From Sclerotinia nivalis (Eukaryota > Ascomycota > Leotiomycetes > Helotiales > Sclerotiniaceae), in the NCBI GenBank assembly GCA_029531795.1, contig JAPEIS010000015.1, positions 1,674,001 to 1,738,000 of the forward strand: a stretch of 64,000 bases of DNA, given 5' to 3'. This document shows positions 47,171-57,504 of the stretch, piece by piece. Position 1 is the first letter of the stretch, and each line of letters starts with the position of its first letter. The position numbers and the translations under genes were made by a program. The notes beneath the pieces were generated by a model. It was not told where the DNA came from, did no database searches, and saw only the letters and a program-made list of their open reading frames with translations.

Positions 47171-48487
47171 ATGGAACCTCAGCCCCCTTTCTTGGTAACC
47201 AATCCCTTTCCTCCAGACAACTTATCACAAGTCAAAATCATGTTAACTCGTCTATGCCACAAAATCAAATTCGCCCGTGACGGCAACGACGCCATCGAAG
47301 TTTTAGAGGTAAAGAGAGGCGGCAAGTACAATATTGTACTATTCAACTGTGCCATGAAAGTGTCTCTCCCCGGACACGAAGACCGCCGCCATCCCTGCGT
47401 ACTGAGAACCCTCAAGATGACAGTAGCGGCACCAGGCCAATGGCACCATATCCATATGCAAAGAATGGCCGCTTTTCACCACGATGCATCGAAGCACCTT
47501 ACGATTCCCGATGTTCTCGCCTATGATTGTACAAACGATAATCATATCGGATGTTCATTTATGATTCTGCAGAGAATGAACCACGAACGGACTTTGCAAG
47601 AGCAATATCGCGTATTGAATCATAATCTACATACAAGATATAGGCACGCCCAGGCGTACGATTATGCAATCCTAGGTGTTAGGTTAGCGGGCTTCATCGA
47701 GCAACAAGAGAACTCGTATCGTTTTGCGCACTATGGTACGTTTCAGGTAGCAGATGGTATGGCGCTTAAAAGCGCACACCCAGACACAATCACCGATCGC
47801 ATAGGATTAATCGTCAAACCATTCATGCACAGTCTTTCGAATTCCACGCAAGCGAATTCCAAGCCGATAGATTTTATATGCGAAATTCTCTTCGCGCAGG
47901 AAAATCAACTGCGGACTCCGGTTCAGGAACTCAAATTCCGAAAGCTGATCCATATCGCGTTGTGTATTAAGATGTGGGAAGATTACGATGATGGGAAACA
48001 TCCAGCGCATAGTGTTCAGCCGGCTGTTCTCTGGCATCCGAATTTTCACCCGCAATCCATTTACATGGCATCTGAAATTCTCTACCGGAATCCCGAAACC
48101 GGCATCGAAGAATACGATTGTGATATTCCCTCTCAATACATACGCGTAGAAGGAATGTCCATAGTCCATCTATCCGGTGTCCTTAGCTACGACGGCTGTC
48201 TATCACTCCCCCGCATCATGACGCGCTGTCCTCCTTCTTTCCTATGGGAACAGGATACGCAGGTACCGATTGGAGAGAGGATCAAGATAGTTAAAGGCGC
48301 GTTTGATCATTATATGGAGGAACATTTACCCGGGTATTGTGCGGATGCTTATGGAGTGATGGGGAGGATTGTTCGGGCGTTGGGGTTTTATGCTTTGTTG
48401 GGGACGGATTTGGGGTGGGGGGAACTTTCTTTTGATGGGTTGGTGAGGGATTGGGAGGGTTATTCGTTGGGGAAGGGGGGGTTGTGA
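47171..48487 (+). CDS. APH-like paralogue C, probable pseudokinase, intronless
   Basis: 438 residues in one exon. Homologous throughout to the genes at 13950 and 16805: LCHKIKFARD, CVLRTLK, DVLAYDCTNDNHIG and the C-terminal LPRIMTRCPPSFLW followed by the GYCADAYGVMGRIVRALGFY helix. The active site is lost. The catalytic loop reads VLWHPNFHPQSIY, so catalytic Asp is Asn and the metal-binding Asn is Ser; the IDWD segment reads LSYD, so the second metal ligand Asp is Ser. About 30 residues are inserted between the two motifs. The phase-0 intron of paralogues A and B is absent exactly at the LS/LPRIM junction. The full open frame argues against a dead gene. A non-catalytic role such as binding or regulating is inferred. 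Confidence 0.85.
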   Translation: MEPQPPFLVTNPFPPDNLSQVKIMLTRLCHKIKFARDGNDAIEVLEVKRGGKYNIVLFNCAMKVSLPGHEDRRHPCVLRTLKMTVAAPGQWHHIHMQRMAAFHHDASKHLTIPDVLAYDCTNDNHIGCSFMILQRMNHERTLQEQYRVLNHNLHTRYRHAQAYDYAILGVRLAGFIEQQENSYRFAHYGTFQVADGMALKSAHPDTITDRIGLIVKPFMHSLSNSTQANSKPIDFICEILFAQENQLRTPVQELKFRKLIHIALCIKMWEDYDDGKHPAHSVQPAVLWHPNFHPQSIYMASEILYRNPETGIEEYDCDIPSQYIRVEGMSIVHLSGVLSYDGCLSLPRIMTRCPPSFLWEQDTQVPIGERIKIVKGAFDHYMEEHLPGYCADAYGVMGRIVRALGFYALLGTDLGWGELSFDGLVRDWEGYSLGKGGL

Positions 48488-49500
48488 GGGTGTGATTGGG
48501 GGTGGGGTGGGGATGTGTCTTGATGGGAGGGATGGATGGGGTTGGGGTGGTTCTTTTTTGTTGACTTGTGGGTTGATGGATGGAGGATGATGTTGTGAGG
48601 ACTTTGGTCGCGTGTATAGCTATATATTAATGATAGTATAGTAAGCTTAAGGGAGCTGGGGATTCCGGGAGATGGAGATGAAAATGATTGTATTTAAAGG
48701 AACCATATAATGCAATACTAAGCCATCATACAGAAAATAAAAAATATATCACACCTTAACATACCCTTCATAGCGCTGCGAATAACAACCCCGTCATCAA
48801 TAACCAGCCAGCAATATATACAATATATACAATACATGTATATTCTATGTGATACCTAGGTACAATTATACCCATACTTGGATGACAATGGAACTTTTAT
48901 AATCGATCGATTGATTAATGAATGGGTGCTTAGGAATTCAATCATATGTAACACCTATTCCCCGATCCCCGAAAGTGCTCTGTAATCATACTATCCCGTG
49001 ATAGATATTCTACGAGATACTCAATAATTTTAATGATATAGAATTCTATTCTACGTATTCCAAGTGTGTCTAAAAATGCAATGCGTTTCTTTAAAGTGGG
49101 GGTGTATAGGAAATATACTATATACTATTCCCATCGCTGGCATTTCAATGCCCAGACTAAAGAGGCAGTGAGACACGCTTGTAGCTCCTTACGTATTGTT
49201 CAATCTTGACACCGATAATATGTACCTGAATCTACTTAGATCAGACAATGATTCACTAGTTCTATGTGCGGGCGCAGAGTAGATGTCTGAATTCAACGCA
49301 TCAAACATTTGGCTATCCGGCCTTGCGCTCCCGAAATGTGTTGATGGCACGCCGAACATATATAGACATCTATTAAAGAATAACTACACTTGTTTCTCAC
49401 GGAAGGGAAGGTCGTGACTGCACAATAGTGCAGCGACAACATCCTGCTAATTGTTTAGATAATCTTATGCTGATTGATATACAAGATATTGGAAGTTCAA
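48488..49500. other. Gene-poor AT-rich region
   Basis: G-rich tail after the stop of paralogue C (48488-48600), then AT-rich DNA. No coding signal. Confidence 0.5.
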
Positions 49501-49549
49501 TAACCTTCTATTAACAGTCTTATGATCAAATCAAGGAGCGGGAGTTTCT

Positions 49550-50440
49550 TTCCTCACAGCATACTTATGCATATGAGTGAGCAACAAGCGCAGCCTGTAT
49601 GTCCAATTGATGCGGATGAGATCCGAAAATCGGTGAAAGAGTCTTGGGAATTATTGTAAATTTCGATCTTTGAGCAGAAAATGATGACAACCCGTACATT
49701 CAGACAGAGCTCGAGCAGAATTTGAACGGAACAAGTTCGAACACATGGAAAATATCTCAAAGATCACGGCCACTAGGTAGAATATCATCCTTAGTGAGGC
49801 CGAACCATATCAAATATTGGGAAGAAATATATGAAAAGGGCTCAGGTTCACCAGAGTGGTGTTTACCCCACCCGAGGTTCGTATATCTATATTAGACATT
49901 CTCTCTGTGAGAGCTTCTTCGATTTCTATAGCCTTTCCTCTTCCTTCCAAAGCATGGAAATTTGCAAAGACTTCTTGCTGTATTCTTGAACTAGGAGAAG
50001 ACGTGATTGATGGATTTGATCTATGCTGGGGGTTGGGGAGTTGAGGAGTTGGTATGATTCTAACGATGGGTGTCTAATGGGGGACTTGTAAAATAGCCAT
50101 GCCATCTATTGGTATGTTAACATGAAAAGTCTATGTGAGGAATCGAATAAGTAAACACAATGGCCTTCGAGAAATGTTTCTGCACTATACATGAAGCAGA
50201 TTGTGGCTGTGTGATATCCGATGTTTTTTTCGGAGAAGGGTCTTGCTCTTGAATCCCCAGGTTGTCACTTCGGTCGTAACATCCGGGGCGAGCCAGGCCT
50301 AGACCTCCAAAAAGCAATGTAGCAAGCATATGAAAATCTAATACTGCGGGGTCTGTCAACTCAAAGTTAAGACTATCATGCATATGCAAAGTGTATTTAC
50401 CTGGTTTGGTTCCAGACAGCTGGGTTCTACAGCGTGGCAA
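49550..50440 (-). pseudogene. Coding-like remnants of an unrecognised gene
   Basis: Protein-like frames on the minus strand. The segment 50073-49867 is open for exactly 69 codons between an AG acceptor (CCCATTAG) and a GTAAAC donor, with text such as QQEVFANFHALEGRGKAIEI. Upstream, 50440-50117 is open for 107 codons (LATLLFGGLGLARPGCYDRS) and contains an intron-like GTAAAT...TTGACAG stretch near 50353-50400. Downstream, 49760-49554 is open for 68 codons. I could not join the pieces in one phase, and the earlier 5' part contains stops. It may be a multi-exon gene I cannot resolve, or a decayed one. Family not recognised. Confidence 0.3.
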
Positions 50441-51477
50441 CCCAGCAGATCCACCTTTTCGATATCGTCTCTACTCAAGAACATCTTGCTCTCTCACAAT
50501 TACAAATCCCAGACAGTCGTACAATTATAGGACTCTTGGTATTCTTCCAGAACCCCAACAAATAACCTCCGAGGCTCCGCAGTCCCAAATCGCCCGAACC
50601 TTTCCTTCGCTTATCAATATCATGATCATATCAAAACAAACGCACACGCCCAAGTTCGGGCTGCCTAGACAGCGTAGCGTGAGATCAAACGCCAATACCC
50701 ATGCTATTTATTGCATGAACTGTGATACGAAATGCTAAATTTCAATACCGAAATTTCCCAGATGCTTCTTTCTCATTGCTATGCGCATATGGTTTGATTC
50801 TTTCTAGACGACCTGTGAACCAATATCACGAGGACGCAAATTGAGGTGCAGCTTTCACGTACTTTATGAAGCTCCTAGTTGAAGTAAGGATTGTGATTTG
50901 GAAAGTATCATTAACTGGATGGCGAGTTGTCCTTGTTCGCCAGGGTCGAATGAAAGACTGGGCGGTGGGTAAGAATATTTGCGGGGTCGAGCGATAATAA
51001 TGGACTACTGGATGATATCGAAACATTCGCAGTTTTGGCATGAGGATTTTTTCTTGTCGGATGGATACCTGTTGTATCGTCTTTGTGGTTTCATTGATTA
51101 AATGAGCTTATTGTGGTTGGAAGATTTTTGCCTGGATAGCTATATTTATTTGGGTTACAAGATGCTTAATCATCATCGCTTAGAATATCCGGTAAACGAT
51201 TGATCATATTGTAATAACCTATAAAAATCTTAAATGACTAGTTAATAAAAATCACTAGAAACAAATATAAGTCTTTATAGAATCTTCTAATTGCATTGTT
51301 TAAAAGTCATATGATGTTCAAATAATATTTTTTTCATAAAATTATACCGAAGTAAAGAACTCTACCATCTCTTAGAGAATGAACTTTGTATATGATTGAT
51401 GAATTGAGAAAAGGGGCTAGATCTATCCTTAGCGTATAACCATCTTGGCTTAAGAGAATTGAAAACTCTTATTTATT
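50441..51477. other. Gene-poor region
   Basis: Moderate GC at 50441-50700, possibly further decayed sequence of the minus-strand remnant; strongly AT-rich from 51060. No model. Confidence 0.4.
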
Positions 51478-51793
51478 TTGACAGAATATCTACTCAGCCT
51501 ATCCCTGACACAAACAATACCAAGAGCGAGGTCGCGTCTATTCACAAGAGTCCGTGGTGCACCCGCCGCCCGCTCGCTTGGCAATTTGATTGCAATTATC
51601 ATTTATCAACTCAGGGATTCAGAGAGTGTGGATGCCACAGTATACTTTCAAGGTAGGCCGGCCCGCTGTCCGACGGGATTTGCGAGGCTGTGCTGCTAAC
51701 AAAGATTGTTGATCGTCAGGAGAATGGAGGGACCCTGCATACACCGTGGTATCTCATCTACAATTCTCTGGTAGTACCTACGGAGTACAATGA
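51478..51793 (+). pseudogene. Two-exon coding fragment in AT-rich DNA
   Basis: An island of normal GC in AT-rich surroundings. Frame 51478-51652 (SRLFTRVRGAPAARSLGNLI) joins across a 67-nt intron, 51653-51719 (GTAGGC donor, GCTGCTAAC branch site, CGTCAG acceptor), to 51720-51793 with phase kept. The joined text reads VDATVYFQ|GEWRDPAYTVVSH and ends at two successive TGA codons. An AG at 51483 (TTTTGACAG) may be an acceptor, so an earlier exon could be missing. It looks like the remnant of a larger gene; family not recognised. Confidence 0.35.
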
Positions 51794-53382
51794 TGATCGG
51801 TGTTAAGGCATAATATCGCAGGTGCGACTCTAGTTGGGATATATGTCGTTTAGCTCTTACGATAATGATAAATCAACTCCCTTCACACCCTTCACACCTA
51901 CAACCAGAACCCTTTCATCGGAACCAAAGCGGGCGGGGAATGAAGGTTAATCAACAGTTAAGCATGGGGATGGGCTGAGTCGGTTTCCCTTGGCCTGAAA
52001 TTACCCCTCTTCAAGGTTTTCCTTCAAACTACGGAGTGAACAGCTTGAACAAGAGAGCCAGGCTGAATATAGCCCGGAAAATACCCATAGCTGGTAAGAG
52101 TGCGCTAGAACAATACCGATAATACGATAGCTTCAGCAGCGCGGGCTTGGCAATGCAATAAATAGTCTAGCGGGTGCCTGACTTCTCGAGGAGTTCGGTC
52201 ATATGATTTTTGATATCCCCAGAAGAGCCTACTTGATTACATTCTAAATCGTATATTTTAAACTCGTTTTGTGTTCAGTTCATCGGTAAAGTACCCCTGA
52301 GTTATCAAATAACATTATATTTGCTATTGGTGAGAAATTTATCGTTAATAAGCAAGATTTTATTTTGATCGCCATCGAGAAGTTATTGATAGCTATTAAT
52401 ATTCATTTCGGTAGCCAATTAGTTCTAGTAACATTCCAGTAGATCCCCGGATAAGCTTATTTTGAGTCGATTCAAATAAAGTTTACCCGCACGTGGGACA
52501 AGTGGATTGAACCGTGGTAAGACTGTTGATGACGATATGGTATGGGCGGGTTCAGTGGCTTGAATGGAAAGCTTTCAAATTCTGATGACCTAACCAATCT
52601 TATTCCTAATATTATCATGATATTGTGAAGTGTTAATGACTGCTAATTAGTACCTATCCCATCAAGGTGTTTGAGTAATCAACGATTACTAGTTGGCTGT
52701 CAAAATATCTTAATCGGATGCTAATTGATTGGCAGAACATACTAATAAAATACTAAAATGGGGAATATGTTATATTGATATCATTAATCTAATGGCTGCT
52801 AAGGATTGTCGGGGTGTTTCTGGGGGAAAAGAAAGATCTTCTCTTTATTCTTCTACACCTTTCAAGTTAGCTACTTCTACGCCGAATGACATTTTTATAT
52901 CTTCTTATAATCGAAATTCTTTATACAATCCCCATTTAACAAATAGATTGCATTTGCTAATCTATTTACGCTGGTTATGGGAAACAAATCTGGTCCTTTG
53001 AAATAGTTCGCTTAAAATATTCAACTAGAAGAAGATCAATGTGGAAACTAGATTAGGAAATGCAAATGCTATACTATCGAAAAAGGTTTGAAGAAGGCTG
53101 AGATTACCCGCTTCTAGTATAAACTATCACAACAATCCCTCACCCACTTTCACGAACTCAAATTATGCAGAAAGTTTGACTAACGTAATATTTAACATAC
53201 AATAAGCATCACAGACAAACTCTAAATTCGTTTCGTTTCGTTTCGGCCGAACCATCGGGCGCCTGAATCCAATCTTTGAATACGAATACAACCAGATATA
53301 ACCAGGTATAACCTTACACTTATCATGTTTTCGAGTTTTGGTAACTACAACGTGTCACGTTAAAGTAGTATCGATTTCAAAA
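51794..53382. other. AT-rich desert
   Basis: Mostly AT-rich with a TTTCG run at 53232-53247. The 90-codon frame at 52729-53001 starts at a weak site and has no motif. No supportable gene. Confidence 0.5.
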
Positions 53383-53492
53383 AGGTTGCAGCCTTAAGGA
53401 AGAATCCGCTGTACTTTGACAGGAAGCTCCCCAAGAAAGTTACAACCTTAAAGGAGAGATCCGCTACATTTTGGCAGGGAGCTTCCCCACAC
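53383..53492. repeat. Degenerate ~55-bp tandem duplication
   Basis: Two copies, beginning near 53383 (AAGGTTGCAGCCTTAA) and 53435 (AAAGTTACAACCTTAAA), stay alignable through TCCGCT, GGCAGG/GACAGG and GCTTCCCCA. Nearly all differences are transitions (G/A or C/T). Confidence 0.7.
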
Positions 53493-53862
53493 GTTCCCGT
53501 ACCTCGTTTAGTATTGGTGATATATCCGAACTTATTCCAATGAAAGCGAGAAAGAATGATTGGACCCATAAAAATTAAGGTGAGTTGAGATTGTTCGTCC
53601 TAACAGTTTAGGACCTTTTGAACTTCCAGACAAGTAAACTATTAGAACAGTTTTCTGCTGATATCAATTTTGAAGCTGTTTTGAGATTCTCTTGAAGACA
53701 ACAAACAAGGGAACAATGAAGGCTGATAATATCACGTGGATATTACATGAACATTAAGTGATGAGTTTGCTATCACATATCGAGGTGGCTATTAACTACC
53801 TACGATCAGTAGATCTGAAGATTAACTGTGGACCCCTAGCAGCAAAAAGCATAGCCCTAGGA

Positions 53863-53941
53863 TCCGTCTGATGTTATGCTTTTAACATGCCGTATCGGAA
53901 AGCCATCGCTACTATACTCCGTATGCTATTCATCAGACGGA
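53863..53941. repeat. Small element with 11-bp terminal inverted repeats
   Basis: TCCGTCTGATG at 53863-53873 is mirrored by CATCAGACGGA at 53931-53941, enclosing 57 bp. A second inverted pair (AAAAAGCATA near 53844 and TATGCTTTTA near 53876) overlaps the left end. Could be a hairpin, a MITE remnant or a regulatory palindrome. Confidence 0.6.
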
Positions 53942-54180
53942 CTCGGCCAAACATTGACGCCAAGGCTAATACTCTGCGTTCTGTAGAAGACTTCTTTCTC
54001 CTCCATCCAAGAAAACTTACAAAAATCAGGGAGGCCCCAAGGAGGCCCTAAGTAGGTACCGAAATTGATGCGTCTTGGTCGTGGGATTCAAGAAAATGAA
54101 AGAACATCTAGCTGGGAATTGGCCTGATCAGCAGATTAGTTGTACTTCTTGAGTATATTGAGTGGTTGCACCAAAATCCT

Positions 54181-54187
54181 ATATAAG
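54181..54187 (+). promoter_or_regulatory. Candidate TATA box of the NLP gene
   Basis: ATATAAG lies 99 bp upstream of the ATG at 54280, followed by a C/A/T-rich leader with CATCAACATC repeats. Distance suits a TATA box with a transcript start near 54215; inferred, not shown. Confidence 0.5.
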
Positions 54188-54279
54188 TACCGGCGATGCA
54201 TCCCCTACCTACCCATCATCAACATCCACAGCAACATCAACATAATCCTTAGCATCAGCTTCAATCTCATTCATTCAAA

Positions 54280-55131
54280 ATGCTTTTCACCAACACAAAA
54301 TTCCTTTCTCTCCTCGCCGCCGCTGCAGCAGTCAGAGGTGCTCCAATCGAGGGAAACACCATCGAAGCTCGCGCCAAAATTAACCACGATTCTATCATTC
54401 CATGGCCAGAGAATGTGCCAGGCGGTGCCCTTGGCAACACGTTGAAAAGATTTGAGCCTTTCCTCCACATTGCTCATGGATGCCAACCATATAGCGCGGT
54501 TGACGGCGAGGGTAACTACAGGTACGACAACTCCTCTTTCTATTCAAATGACACTTTATTAACGCATTCAATAGTGGCGGACTTGAAGCCACCGGCAATG
54601 TCTCTGCAGGCTGCCGTGATCAAACCAAGGGTCAAACCTATGTTCGAGGTGGCTGGTCTGGTGGCAGATATGGTATTATTTACGCCTGGTGTAAGTGATC
54701 CCAATGCTCCATGAATCTATTCTTCTCTTCTCTGACACGCTTTTACAGATTTCCCCAAGGACCAACCAATCGCTGGAGATGTTATCGGAGGTCATCGTAA
54801 CGACTGGGAGCACATCGTCGTCTGGGTCAACAACCCAGAAGTCGCAAACCCCGTATTGATTGGCGCGGCCGCCTCCGGCCACGGAGACCTCAAGAAGACA
54901 ACCAACCCACAAAGAAATGGTGACAGACTCAAGGTCGAGTACTTTACCTCTTTATTGAAAAACCACGAGTTGCAGTTCACAGACACTCTGGGAAGAGATT
55001 TGCCCATGATGTGGTATGACTTCTTTCCAAAAGATACCAAGGAAATCTTGGAAAAGCCAGTGTTTGGTGACGCTATTTGCCCAATCAACGACGTGAACTT
55101 CGCGGAAAACCTCAGAAAAGCAGCTATCTAA
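54280..55131 (+). CDS. Secreted necrosis- and ethylene-inducing-like protein (NLP)
   Basis: Exons 54280-54521, 54575-54690 and 54749-55131, with introns of 53 and 58 nt, give 246 residues, usual for type 1 NLPs. A signal peptide (residues ~1-20: hydrophobic Leu/Ala run) precedes the NPP1 domain, and the two conserved cysteines of type 1 members are present. NLPs are secreted by plant-associated microbes and act on plant plasma membranes in many dicots. The normally near-invariant heptapeptide GHRHDWE reads GHRNDWE here: the second His is Asn, while the acidic Asp and Glu used in cation binding remain. Whether this changes activity cannot be read from sequence. The gene is intact and stands alone in a gene-poor stretch. 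Confidence 0.92.
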
Positions 55132-57504
55132 GTTGCTGCCGTTTCAGCAAGTTGCTTTGTGGAATCAGGGAATTGGCCAGACCTGAGGTCACAAAGACGC
55201 TCGGTTAACGCGCTTTTGAGATATTTCTTTGTGTTCTGGATGATTTGAAATTGGAAGTTATGAATGAGAAGGTTGTTTAAGAAAGTGGGTAGCTAGAACT
55301 TACTTTTGAATCCTCAATTTCGAATTCTGTTGCATTTTTAATTTTCTCATGGATGAATCTAGACATTGCTCTTGATATAATTTTACTCTTGTTTTGAATC
55401 TTGTAAATTGAAAACTGTGCAGCTCGTGAAGCTAATCGGGTCATCAACCTGTCTCAGACCACTGACCACTGACCACTGACCCCAGACTCCAGACCCCAGA
55501 CCACGTCCTCGCTTCCGTCTTTAGCATCAATTGAACTTCGGTTCTAACTTGAACCAACCGATCAATCACAATTACTTCAACAGCTGCTTGTCAGCCCACT
55601 AAAGGATGTGTCTGAATTATCCGAATTATATAACAAAAGAGTCAGGCCAAAAAATCTATATAAGATCTTACCTTTTTCGATCAATAGACGGCGCCCTGAA
55701 ACCCTTCTATTGCTAGGTACTTACTGCTAGGTATTTACAGTACTTTTTACTAACATAGCAATTCCAAACTTATCCAGCTCAGAGTCACTAAGCAGACCAA
55801 ATCCCAAATCTATCCCTACCACTCTCCGACTCCATGTTCCCCATACTTGTGCTTGGTTATAGCTTACTCCATCATCATAACTTGATCTGCCCTTTGGTAT
55901 TCAGCCTTGCTGTGTTCAAATCGTGCTCTTGCTCTGTCAAGCTTTCTTTCCATTAGTGTTAGTGACGATTTTACGTTGGACGAATAGAATTTTATCCTTG
56001 CTTGAAGTCTGCATTGCGCAAAGCTTTCAGACACTCGATATTAATCTATGAATAACAATCAAGTTGTTGCTCATTAGTCTTTTGAATGTAATTGAAATGA
56101 AATGCCTGCCTGTCACTGGATCGAGTGGCTGTTGATAAGATGCCAGCGAATGATTATTATTTTGAATCTCAATGAATGCCAGGTCTCCTTAATGTGTGCT
56201 TAAGTGTCGCCGGTGTACTATAATAGAGATATGAATATTGCCTCTGGTGAGCAAGCTATTTATGCTCCGCTCCAATGCGGTGGGCAGTGCTCCAGTAACA
56301 CTTGACTGGATATTATTTGAATAACAGCTAAATGCTTGATTCTTTTGGAATTCAAACCCAGATTCAGGTCATAGGATTTTCCCATCGCTCGTAAGGATTG
56401 GCGCTAGGATCTCAATTTAAAGTATAATCAGAGCCCTAATATCCGCAGTAATTTATTAAATTGCAAAAATGCCACAGATTCTGCGATTTATCTTCATACT
56501 AGTCTTCAAATCGACGATCGCGAGTCGCAAGCGGTATGAGCGTATATCTAAAATGGAAATTGGGGCATTCTAAGTCCGAAGTTTTGTGTTCAATATCGCA
56601 ACGTACACAACGGAAGATAGTCCAACCAGAGAACATTTATTTTATCCGCAGATACGGTAACGCTGTACGAATATCGATTATATGCCATCGTTCAGAGAAT
56701 GATGAAGGTTTGCTTTGATGAAATGATCAAGCGATACGAACAGGAGACGGAAGACTCTGAACCGATCGATTCATATAGAAGAGATGGAGACTAAGAATAG
56801 GAGAATATTCTTTGATGTGGGTATAAGGATACCAGTGATTTTACCACAGGATGAAAGATAATATCTATTTCTGTATATTACAAAATTCGATTGTAAACAT
56901 ACAGTAACTCCTGGACTATATATCCGACAATATTGGAAAAGTATATCAGCATCACTGAAACGTGGAGTCACCGGCCATTTCTGTGCGTATGCATATTGCA
57001 TAGTATTTCCAGCCACTAGGAATTCTAGGAAAGTATTGCGGCTAACGCGCTATACCCCTAAATGACATTCGCTTCTGATGAAGAATTAAAACCAAAAATT
57101 AAATGAAGCAATACCACTCGAACGTGAATAACCAAAAAAGTCAAAGATGAGGTACTACATACAAATGCTAAAAGTAGAAGACAGATAAGATTTCAGGGAA
57201 CGTTCTTGCCTTATACTATCAGTTTAATATTCGAAACTCATAAGATTGAGTGATCGCGAAATCAATAGTGTAAGGTTGAAAAGGGAATATTGGTCTTAAC
57301 GATGCGCTACAATGTTTCTGTTCTTGTGTGGGAGGATGGCGGTATGTGAGGCTATTAGACACTGTACTCTGTTGAAAAGCAGCAAGGTTAACAACAGCGT
57401 AACATAGCATTCAAGATATTCCACATCAAAAAGGGAAAGCCAGTAAAGCAAACTAAGAGGAAATGCAAACCAGGTATACATTGGAATTGACTCCAAAACA
57501 GCAT
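55132..57504. other. Gene-poor region right of the NLP gene
   Basis: 2.4 kb without a supportable gene. Contains the ACTGACC repeat at 55459. Short frames at 56536-57016 lack motifs. Confidence 0.5.
55459..55504 (+). repeat. Short tandem repeat ACTGACC / CCAGACY
   Basis: Three to four 7-bp ACTGACC units followed by CCAGACT and CCAGACC variants. Confidence 0.75.

Noticed and set aside
52729..53001. 90-codon plus-strand frame
   Set aside because: Begins at a non-ATG codon, AT-driven composition, no motif and no splice partner.
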